Below the pieces are notes generated by a model. That model saw nothing but the letters and a program-made list of their open reading frames with translations, did no database searches and had not been told where the DNA came from. DNA of 64,000 nt, taken from positions 26,879,700-26,943,699 of the forward strand of contig NC_065433.1 of the NCBI RefSeq assembly GCF_024362695.1, read 5' to 3'. Both the position numbers and the translations under genes were made by a program. Positions 22,401 to 34,400 of this stretch are shown one piece after another. Within the stretch, counting starts at the first letter, position 1; each line of letters opens with the position of its first letter. Origin of the DNA: Pectinophora gossypiella. Its lineage: Eukaryota > Arthropoda > Insecta > Lepidoptera > Gelechiidae.

Positions 22401-25400
22401 ATACAACATACATACATACATACATAAACTCACGCCCGTTATCCCTAATGGGGTGGGCAGAGCCACAAGTAATCAAAGACAACTACAATACAATACAAAA
22501 ACGCTTTTTTGCACATAAAAATCACAAAAAATCGAAACACCTTGCAAGTTTACGTTTTGTCAGGATTATCAGAAAAATGAATAAAGGAATAAATGTTAAA
22601 TGTGTCATTTAGGAATAAATGTTAAATGTCGTTTAATAGTGAGTAATATGAGCTTATCAAATCTTAATGTTAATGTTCTAAATTTAAATGAATTTTTCAT
22701 AGGTTTCGTATTTTGTTAAATGAGTCATTTTTATTCCGTATGGAGTATAAAGGAAATGGATAAAACAACACACGTAAATGAAAAAAAAAAGCTAAAAAAC
22801 GTTTATTTAATAACTTGTATTTCCTCCCCGAGCTCTAATTACTGCTTCCATACGGTTCTTCATCGATCGGATGAGAGTCACGATCACATGCTGTGGTATA
22901 TTGTCCCATTCCTCTTGGATTGCATCTTGCAGCTGGCTAAGTGTTTCTGGGGCAGGATCTCTTGCTCGAATTCGTCTCTTTAATTCATCCCACAGATGTT
23001 CAATGGGATTCATGTCCGGGCTTCTTGCTGGCCATTCCATAATAGAGATATCGACTTCGTTAAGATAATCTCGTACGACGCCCGCGGTGTGAGCCCTAGC
23101 ATTGTCGTGCATGAATATGAAGCCGTTGCCAATAAAATGTGCATAGGGCATCACATGAGGCTCGAGACACTCTTCGACGTACCGATGACAGTTTAGTGCA
23201 GGCAGACGTGGCCCAGACACGAAAGCAAGCTCTGTCTTACCGTCGGCGCTGATTCCTCCCCAAACCGTCCACGAACCGCCACCATAGCTGACCTTTTCTT
23301 CAATGCAGCATTGTGCATAGCGTTCTCCGTCTCTTCTGTAGACCTTGTTCCTTCCGTCGTTACCATACAGCATAATTTTACACTCATCAGAAAAGAGAAC
23401 TTTGCTCCACTGTAGGTATGACCAATTTAAGTGCTCACGTGCAAAGTTAAGGCGCGCTCTTCGATGGTCTGCAGTTAATTTCGGCCCATTTGCTGGCTTA
23501 TGCGGTACCAGTCCACGATCCTTCAACCTTCTTCTAATTGTAGAGTCACTTACAGCCACCCTTCGTACAACACGAAGCCGCTGCTGCAGTTGAAAAGCGT
23601 TAAGGCGTCGATTTCTTAAAGAAGTTGTTACAATAAATCGATCATCTCGCTCAGAAGTGACCCGATTCCTGCCACATCCTGAACGGCGCGTGAACAAACC
23701 AGTCTCCCGATAACGTTTATAGACTCTATGAACAGATGACAGGCTTAGATGCAGTCTTGCAGCCACAACACGCTGACTAAGGCCAGAATCCAGCAATGCC
23801 ACAACTTGGGCGGCTTCTGTGGGCGAAGTATCCATACGTTTTAGAAAAAAAACCTTTTTTCAGACGTCCCAAAGTCACAGTATTGAAATAAAAAACAAAA
23901 AGTTTAAGGATAGGCGCCAATTTTTAGTTTTTAAACGCTAAATGTACTCCAACCCTAAACACACATTTGTCTCAAAACAGTGATTCATTTCGTTTATAAG
24001 ATAAACAAATGAAATTCTAATTTTGAATTTAGAATTTTCGCTTATTACTGTAATGGCCAAACTGCCAGCTATACATTTATGTATTTTTTTTCATCGTATG
24101 AATTCTTTTTTGTGTTAAATTCGGACAGAAACAATGAAAACGGAAGTGTTTCGATTTTTTTGATGAGAAGTGTATAAACACACCACTAAAAACAATTACA
24201 AATGTGACAAGAGAAGTGCAATCGGCGATTTAATCTATCATCATCATCAGTTTAAGAGCCACGCTCTTGTCGGTGCAGCATTCTCCATGCTACTTTTTTA
24301 GGGAAAAAAACGGCGGTGGTTTCCCTCTTGCCTTCCGCCCCGCAGTACTCTGTCTGACGCAAGTGGGATGACGCCCAGAGTAGTCTATTACAAAGTCATA
24401 CTAGGACTCCTGTCCTCCGCCTCTGAATACTACTGACAGTTACTACTGCCCTCTGTGAGGCTCCAGGTTACAGTCCCTGTTACTTGCCCCTTTCGTCCTG
24501 CATTGCCGTACCGATGGCTCCTCGTGATGGTTTAATCTATCATAAAAAAAAACAGGATTGTTGAGTTTGGTCTTTCGCCTTCCAACCTACAAGAGAATAA
24601 GAACAATTCTCTCATCTAATAACATATTTCGTTGAAATTATTTTTTTGTCAAATTCAAAATGTTTATTCCTCAGCTAAAGAACCTATACCCGATCCTGTA
24701 TTTGATGGAGGAGCGCTTAAAGGACGACACTCTGAACCTGTGCTCGGTTCGCAAACTGGCAACATTGTCCGCGTGCGAGGTCTTCCGCGACATCCTGCCA
24801 GAGTACTCGATACGACATCAGGACTACTCCAATGTTAAATGTAAGTTTCATTTATTCATTTTATTAATTGAATAAATCTTAATACTCGCTCCGATTCCTG
24901 CAGACACCGCCTAATTTTACTTTAAGATATACCTGCCATTTTCTTATCCGTCGAAAAGGAAAGGGACGGATGATTGACAGCTGTAAATTTTAGGAAGAAT
25001 GAGTAAATGAATGGATAACCCGGGGGAATCAAAAAGGTATCTCGCTGGTATGCAAACATAATTCTGTCGGGTTATTGGCGTAAAATTTTTAGACGGTTGT
25101 TTTAGATTTGTGCTTAAAATTGACGTGTGTTCCATAAATTTTATGCTTGTCGATTACCCGTCCCTTTCGTTTTCGGCGGAAAAGAAAATGACAGATATAA
25201 CTTAAAATAAAATTAGATGGTGTTTACAGGAATTAGCACCACTAACTTATTAAATTTATGAAATAAATAAACTGTTTATTTCTGTGTTACAGTGAAGAAA
25301 GACACGTTAGCTCTGTACAAGTACGAGAAAGAGCTGCTTGAGTTCTACAAGCGATACTTGCAGCGGTTGGAGAAATCAGCAACCCTCTTGCGACAAAAGA

Positions 25401-28400
25401 AGGGTGACACCCGGTAAGTTAGAACAACTGTCTTTTCCTTTTTGGCTTTCCGTTTATTCTTTCAAGTTGCATTTGCACATTTAAGTTGCTCACGCCGCGG
25501 CATAAGCTGGGCCGACATGACATCACGTTGTTTATTTATCTATATTCTTATTATGTTTTTATTTTTATTTTATTTAGTACTGGTGCTAATTCCTGCAGAC
25601 GCTGTCTAATTTTATTTTAAGTTATACCTGTCATTTTCTTATCCGCTGAAAATAGAAAGGGACGGGTAATCGACAGGCATAAAATTTATGGAACACACGT
25701 TAATTCATAAGCAGAATTCTAAAACAACCGTCTAAAAATTTTACATCAACCAATAAATCGACAGAGTTAAGGTGATGCGTTTCAGTCAGCTAGGTAACGC
25801 TGCGTCAACAGATGGCGTTACTTCTGCAGTTTCCGTATTTTTTTCCATTTATTCGTTTAGTGTTGAGTTCTGACCCAGTGAAATGTTAGGTGGCGAAATC
25901 TTACATACATTATCTTTAAGTTAAGCTACAATTTTGAAGTATTTACTGCAGATATCATATTGAAACATTGCATCAAAAGTTGGTGTCATTTCAATTTGTG
26001 TACAAACACGAAGCTGTCACACACACATGCAAACTAGGTTAGCTATTAAAAGATGCATAATTTGAAGTCTACTTCTAACTTCTAAATAGCGCATTTGGTA
26101 AAGCAGTCGCCGCCATTCTTAAGTTTCACGGTTCAAACCCAAGTGCATGTTTCAATTGTTTTTACTTTTTGTATTTTTTTTACAATTGAATTTGGCGAAC
26201 CCGTCTATTTATTACGGAATTTTCAAAAAGTATCACTTTTACCAATAATATTATAATTATACAATAATGTACTTTGCACTAAAGTACCTTCCGTAATTTC
26301 CGTATTTTTTATTTTGTAAAATTCTAACAGGCATTAATCGCATCAGTGAACATGCGGCTAACTAAAAAACTACTGAACGGATTTTCATACGGTTTTCACC
26401 AATGAGTAGAGTGATTCATGGGCGTGCTTTAGGGTATATAATTTATACAACTACTTTTTTTTGTATAAAATGGTTCAAAAATGATGATGAATGTCAAACA
26501 TAACTATCGTTAAAAATATAGCCGACTTGGAGCTTTCGGCGAAAACGCTGCCTGAGCCCATTGAGATATAACAAAACAACGTACTCGTATGGTTGAATTG
26601 CTCCTTTTTTGTAGGTCTACCGAAAAGTCCACAATATGACATAATAATTATATTGTGTATAAAGAATTGTGTATATGTATTGTATGATTTTACAAATAAC
26701 GATCACAGTACAGTAATAATAAGGTAGATTTTTCCTAAATTGCGTCGGTTCAAACTTTGTCGCATCGCGTTTGAAAGATGTAATAGCGCTTCAGGACGTC
26801 CCGCAAGCACGGCGCTGATGTCGCAGTATCCGCATATAATTATTATGACTTGTCATTTAGTTCCAATAAAATCCGCGGGACTTCATTCGTATGTCAGTGA
26901 CAGCTGGTGATAGCATGCGGGACACTTAGCAGCTAATCGAATTCTATGTTGTTTTCGCGCCCAGTCCAGACGACTTGCAGCGCATTTCTGGACTTATATT
27001 TACGCGTGGTGTTTATTGTTAGGTTAGTTAGTTCAGGTTAGGACGTCTTTTTTTAACGAGGACGTTAAAAAAAGACGAGGCTGGGACGTATTGAAGTAGT
27101 ATTTCCATATATACGCGGCCTGAAATGGGCTGTTTCTGGGACCTGAACTGGTTGCTGTCGAACTTATTATCACGTTTTCTTTATTAAAATTCATAAATAA
27201 GTCAAATAGAAAAAAGAAAAAAGATTTTCGTTAGTTTTAGATCTGTCATGATGTCTGTGATGTTTGTTTATTATAAGTACATAAGAATTTCAAAATATAT
27301 CTTATTTTTTTTCCCAAAGGGCAAGGCAGAGGGAACTATGCCCATACAGCCATGTCTTGTGTTTTTTTTTCTTGATGATGATTAATGAAATGATGAAACC
27401 TAAGCCCCCACCCTCGGAGCAGACTCCTACTCCGAACCCCAAACGAAGTAAGCGGCTTGTTGGCGCAAAGCGAAAATAGATAGGTACACTTTGTTTATTG
27501 AATATTCCGATTTAATAATACTATCGGGAATGTTTTCCGACTAACTTAATGTGATCATTGACTACAAAACACCACTTCGTATTGATTATTTAGATTATTC
27601 AATGAAGAAAGCAACCTTCCCGTTCCCGTTCCCACCAAAAAGTCCGCGGCAAAGAGAATATAAATAAATCTGTATGTTGGATGGAAAAACAATTATAAAT
27701 GACTACTATTTAGGCCGGCAAATGCAACAACTTTTTTTTGATTTGGTTTTCCCCGAAGGGTAAGGCAAAGGGAACTATGCCCATACAGCCATTTCATTTT
27801 ATGTATTGATTTTTTATTATAATATATGTCCTCTTTTAAAATACGGTACTTACCCATTATTTAAAAATGTTTAAATAAAATGCGTTAAAACAAAAATATT
27901 TTTCCAATATTCCTTTTCTCAGATTGTAGTATTTTTAGTTTTTTATTTACATTTATTCTCTTCATACAAAATCTCTTTATAAATTGTCACTGACATTCTA
28001 TTACACTTGTCAAGTAGTCAAAGCCTTTAGAGAAAAAAAAACTATCACGCACACAAACTAACATTGACACCTCTACACGCTCAGCAAATACACTGTAATC
28101 TGCACCACTACAAATGTAGAATTGATCAAAATTGAGGGTCTGAAATATGGTACTTCTCGTATTCGGACCCTAAATTTTTGTTAGTTTGCGAAAATAATAC
28201 ACCAAAATATTACTATTTATCGGTTTTATAACAATATTCCTCTATCCGTTTTCCTGTAGCACTGCATCAACTTTTGTATGGAAAACGAATCACCTTAAGT
28301 ACACAGCACGTCAAACGGATTACATACCAGCGAGATGCCTACTTTATTCGCCCGGGTTATTCATTTGTTTTAAAATTAACTTATTGACAATCATCCGTCC

Positions 28401-31400
28401 CTTTCCTTTTCGGCGGATAAGAAAATGACGTGTATAACTTAATATAAAATTAGGAGGTGTTTTCAGGAATCGGGGCCTCTATATATATAGTTAAGTACCT
28501 ACATAATAAGTATTTCATGTGTGTGTTATTTGTCTTTTGGTGTGATGTTATTGTAATGTATATTATGTAATCCGTGTCTGTGGTGTCCTAAAATCATAAA
28601 TGTTTCTATCTTTTTTTCTAATATTGTATTTTTTTTATCAAAAAATACCAAAAGAAACATCTAGAGCGACTAACCGATCATCCGAATCCCCTCGCATCAG
28701 AGCTTACGGACCTCGTAAATGTGGTGAAACGACTGAAGAGAAGCCATGTTGTATAAAGTGGGAGGCTGTGGCACTAGTTGTAGCTCCTGACACGTCACTT
28801 ATCCACTCAACGAAACTGCTTATAGTCTAGAGGACTGATTGTAGTTTAAACCAAGAAAAAAATATTGTATATCTGTGTTGCCAGCAACACTAACAACAGT
28901 CTCGTTTCCCAGGAAACTCGAAGACGCGACGCTATCCCTCTCCCTCGTGTCTCTGCGGTGCATGTGCTCCATGCTAGTGTCGCGACCTCACTTCAACTAC
29001 GCCACCAACATAGCACAGAGTGTTGTCCCGTTCCTTGCGTGTCGCGATCAGCGCGCGCGCGACATAGTTACCGAAAGTTGCACGCAGGTCTTCGCTGAAG
29101 ACAATAAAGGAGATATTACTCTCACGGTAAGCATATTTTTTAGATAAATTGGAGATGGAGATGGACAGGCCACATGCTCAGACACTTAAAACCAAAATGG
29201 ACGAAAAAAGTGATAAAGTGGACCCCCGATACAATACCAAAAGGATGAGAGGCAGACCTGTCATAAGATGGTCAGATAAACTAAAGAAAACAACAGCCAA
29301 AAAGGGAAAGGTGGAAAGTGCTTGAGGAGGCCTTTGTGTCGAATGGACAAGCTAAAAGGAGAACTGTTTAATGGTGCTAATTCCTGTAAACACCATCTAA
29401 TTTTATTTTAGGTTATATCTGTCATTTTCTTATCCGCCGAAAAGGAAAGGGACGGGTAATCGACAAGCATAAAATTTATGGAACACACGTCAATTTTAAG
29501 CACAAATCTAAAACAACCGTCTAAAAATTCGCCCGGGTTATTCATTTATTTACTCATTCTTCCTAAAATTAAGAGCTGTCAATCATCCGTCCCTTTCCTT
29601 TTCGGCGGATAAGAAAATGACAGGTATAACTTAAAGTAAAATTAAGAGATGTCTGCAGGAATCGGGGCCAATGTGTATATTAATTAAGTTTATAATGTGT
29701 ATTCTCTTAGTAAATAAAGGCTTTTGAATTTGAAATTGGAAGAACTCTTGAATCTCACAGTGAGGTCGCAAGAGCGAATGCCAGCCGAATGATTTTTGCA
29801 TGTTTAGATCGTTAACGTTTATCACGTGCTCAGCGGTGAAGGAAAATCGTGAGGAAACCCACATTCCAGAGAAATGCGTTTCGGAGGTATGTAACCTAAC
29901 CTGTATGGAGCTAGATTTTTCTTCGCGGGTTGGGAGGTCAGACAAGGCAGTCGCTGCTTTAAAAAGCCGGACCTCTCAAATCGTCAGGTTAAGCAAGCGA
30001 ACCCTGTGAAAAATGGGATAACCTAGGGAGATGATAATTTGCAACCTGCAACATTTTTCCTTTTTTTATTACATTCTTCACTTTCTCCCCAGATCGTCCG
30101 GCTTATCAACCAGCTGGTGAAACGGCGAGGGGAGCGGCTCCACCCTTCCGCTCTGGACTGCCTGCTCACCCTCAAGATACGCGACGTCGACATGGACGCC
30201 GAGACAGACATCAAGCACAAGAAGCGACAGGATGAAAAGCACAAGAAACGCATCGTTAATTTGTCTAAGAAGGAAAAGAAGGTGAGTTATGTTATTTGTT
30301 TCCTAGTTCCAATGGACAGAAAGAAAGAAAAAATATTTATTCGGCATACTTAACACTAATTAACAAAACATACTTAGGTAATTAAATTACTTAATAATTA
30401 TTATACATAATGTCGAAACGGCTTCAGCCTAGCCAAATGTCACGGCCTAGCTGTAGCTAGACTGTGACGCAAATTTTCAGCTGCAGCCGGTTGGGGAATC
30501 AAAAAACAGTGAAACAAAAAGAACTGGGTTCTAAAGTCTAAGTTACCAATACTCTTCTACGTTACCAAAACCTCGTTAGTCTGTGTCCATGGGGACATAG
30601 TTAGAATTGGACAAATTGCGAATTGGACCATCTGCGAATTGGACCTAATGCACCGTTGCGTTTTTTTTATTATTATTTTTATTAATTGGTGAGAGCCGTA
30701 GTAGCCGACTTGGAAGAACGCTTGACTGTCATTGTGAAGCAGCTAGTTTGAATCTAAGGGTGGTATTAATAAACTAATCTCAGCTTCGAGACTGCCCCCA
30801 AGATCATGTCAATGTGACAGTTCTCATATAAAAACAGGAACCTGAGCATGATCTTGAGAGCAGTCTCAGCTGAGATTAGTTTATTTATACCACCCTAAAC
30901 CAGTAATTTTCGAATTCATAATTAAAACGCATAATACCGTGCTCTTACCGCGATATGAGACTCCCGAATTCATGTTTGGATTGGACATAGCATTTAAACA
31001 TAGCTGGCTGAGGACTGGGTGTGTATATATGTTATAGTTCTGCGTTCCACTTCGGGGATACAGACGCGATGCGATAACATAACATATTATGTTATTTCTT
31101 TTAGTCCTGTTATCTTCTAGGTATTAGCGCTCGAAGAACAAGCCTCTGTATGCTTGCTCCCATGACATGACATTTTTAATTCTCGGTCAACCAAGAGTCG
31201 ACAGGTATAATGTAAAGCGGTTATTATACTATCCAATCCAATCCATCCTGCCCTATGAGTCAATAGCAAATTGCTGGGCGTAACCATGGTAACCACGACC
31301 TCGAGCGAGTCTAATAGCAGCGATTTTCTGGAGCTCAATATTTTACACAATCTGACCTAATACAATTTCCGCTCAGCGCGCCAAGAAGCTCAAAGAAGTG

Positions 31401-34400
31401 GAACGCGAGCTGATGGAGACGCAAGCCCAGGAGAGCGAGGCGGCGCGGCGCAAGCAGCTGACTGAAGTGACGCGCACCGTCTTCCACATCTACTTCCGAC
31501 TGCTGAAGACAGCACCAGGGTCCAAGCTGCTGGCTGCGGCCTTGAACGGACTTGCTAAGTAAGCCTTTGTCTTATTTTAGCTATAACCACACCAGCCGCT
31601 GCGGTCAAATGGTTGAACATTGGACTCACGATCCGGAGGTCCCGGGCTCGAATCCCGGTGGGGATGTATCACAAAAATCACTTTGTGATCCCTAGTTTGG
31701 TCAGGAAATTACAGGCTGATCACCTACCTGATTGTCCGAAAGTAAGATGATCCGTGCTTCGGAAGGCACGTGAAGCCGTTGGATCCGGTTACTACTTACT
31801 GATGTAAGTACGTAGTCGTTACATGAGCCCTGTCAGGGGCCTTTGGCGGCTCAATAGTAACCCTGACACCAGGGTTCATGAGACTGGTATTCCTCACAAC
31901 CCACACGATAAGAAGAAGAAGACTCGTGACCTTATTGTTTCCCCTACAGATTCACTCACGTCATCAACCTGGAGTACTACTCGGACCTGGTGGGCATCCT
32001 CCGTCAGCTGTTAGTAAGCGAGAGTGTGGGAGCGAGAGAGAAGCTGCTGGTAGTGAGGACGGTGTTGTCGGTGCTCGCCGGCGCCGGCGACGCTCTCAAC
32101 GTCGACCCGGCCACTTTCCACGCGCATCTGTACTGCCACGCGCTTGACGCGCACGCCGGTACGTATACGCCATCATAGTATGCAAATAAAGAATATTGAA
32201 TATACACATAGGCGAACAACAGCCAACAACAGCCTCAGTGTTCTAGTGGTTAGAGCGTTAGGCTCACGATCTGGAGGTCCGGGTTCGATTCCCGATGGGG
32301 GCATTGTCGAAATCACTTTGTGAGACTGTCATTTGTTTGGTAAGGACTTTTCAGGCTTGAATCACCAGATTATCCGAAAAAGTAAGACGATTCCGTGCTT
32401 CGGAGGGCACGTTAAGCCGTTGGTCCCGGCTATTTGCCGTGAAAACAGCGCATTGGAGCAGCGTGGTGGAGTATGCTCCATACCCCTCCGGTTGATTGAG
32501 GGGAGGCCTGTGCCCAGCAGTGGGACGTATATAGGCTGTTTATGTTATGTATACACATTGGCGGACGGAATGAGGGACTTTCCAGGGTACGTTCCTCAAA
32601 ATCAATAAAGATGGCGCTGCACGTTACATAGGCACGCTGCATAGGCATGGTAAGCCTTTGGTCCCGGTTACATAGTAACCGTAAGTGTTTACTGATGTAA
32701 GTGAGTAATATTTACATGAGCCTTGTCAGGGGCCTTTGGCGGCTCAATCATAACCCTATGACACCAGGGTCGATGAGGCTGGTGTTCCACCTCACAAACC
32801 ACATGATAGAAGAAGAAGAAGGTATGAATCGGTGCGCGCCTTTTATCACTTACCGGTATGAATCGGCCTAAGTGGAAATGACATAAAGCCATATAAAATC
32901 ATTAACATTAACTTGTTTTTTGAATTTTAGTGTAAGATTCTTCCGCTACTGTGAGTGTGTATTGTTTTGAGTGAGGTTTGGCGCCAAAAATCAAGTAGAA
33001 TTACTAGTCCCCACTAAATAATTATATAAGTGATTAATCATTAAATTTCCAACCGGAGATGTGACACCTATCAATTATAAAATACCCCGCAGGTCGTTCC
33101 CACGAGGACGCGAAGATCATAATAGAAGCGGCCGCGCAGATATGCGCCCGCGCACGTCGCGTGTCGCCCGCCGTGCTCACCGCCTTCGCCAAGAGATTGC
33201 TCACGCTCGCGACCCAGCTGCACCACAACGGAGCCCTGGCGTGCCTCGCGCTCGTCCACCAACTGGCCCAGGTAACACCATACCATGGAGTAACTAATAT
33301 CGCTACAGTAATCTAACCTACAAGATCTTACTGCTGGGCAAAGGCCACCCTTTCCTCTTTCCATTTTTCGCGCAATCGTCAAAGTCTTCACGCCATCTCT
33401 TTCGAGCTCAACCACGACACCTATACCCGTCATGAGGCATTCAATGCGTGACTGTCACTTTACACTGACGTACTATAAACAAATAGACACACATTCGCTA
33501 AGGAGCTGGGTACAGGCCTCCCCTCAACCAACCGGAGCGAGTATGGAGCATACCACGCTGCTCTACTGCGGATTGGAGGTGATGTTGTTACGTGCCCTTC
33601 GAAGCGCGGAATCATCTTACTTTTTTCGGACAATCAGGTGATTAAATCCCGCAAAGTTCTTACCAAACAAAGGTCAGTCTCAATCTCCCCATCGGGAATC
33701 GAACCCGGACCTCTAGATCGTGAGCCTTGCGCTCAAACTGCTACACCACTGAGACTGTTATATATAAAAATTATAATAACATGTTCATAACTAAACGTTG
33801 GATTTCTTACAGGTGTATCGCTTCTTCATGACATCTGAGAATGAGCCTGTCCTTTTTTTCTTTATTCCGTTTACTTTACACATTTCGCACACCTTATTAA
33901 TCTAAATATATAAAAGGAGAAACTGACTGACTGACATATCAACGCACAGCCTAAACGGCTAAACGTAGGCACTTGAAATTTGGAAGGGACGTAGCTTAGG
34001 TACCGTAGAGGTGCACTAAGAAAGGAATTCCCGGAATTCCCACGGGAACGGGAATTAGCGGGAAAATCCTTTTGTATGAAAAATCTAAACCACTTAAGAT
34101 AGATGCTTGAAATTTGGCATGCAAGTACCTTAGATAACTTAAAGCTTAGTTGCAACAGGATATTGCAAAATTCCTACGGGAACGGGAGTTAGCGGGAAAA
34201 ACATTTGTATGAAAAAATCGAAACCGCGTAAGATACGAGTTTTCAATCTAGCATGCATTCATACCTTAGTAAATATAAAGTTTAGTTATGACTGTATTTT
34301 GAAAAATGGGAGTTAGGGGAAAAAAATGTATGAAAAAATCTAAACTGCATAAGTTAGATGCTTGAAATTTGATATGCACTCCCACACACACAAAGATCTC

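Noticed and set aside
28639..28750. Coding-like stretch in Noc3 intron 6 as an extra Noc3 exon
   Set aside because: Exons 6 and 7 join in phase and match NOC3L without a gap, and the stretch resembles retroelement protein and runs into stops.
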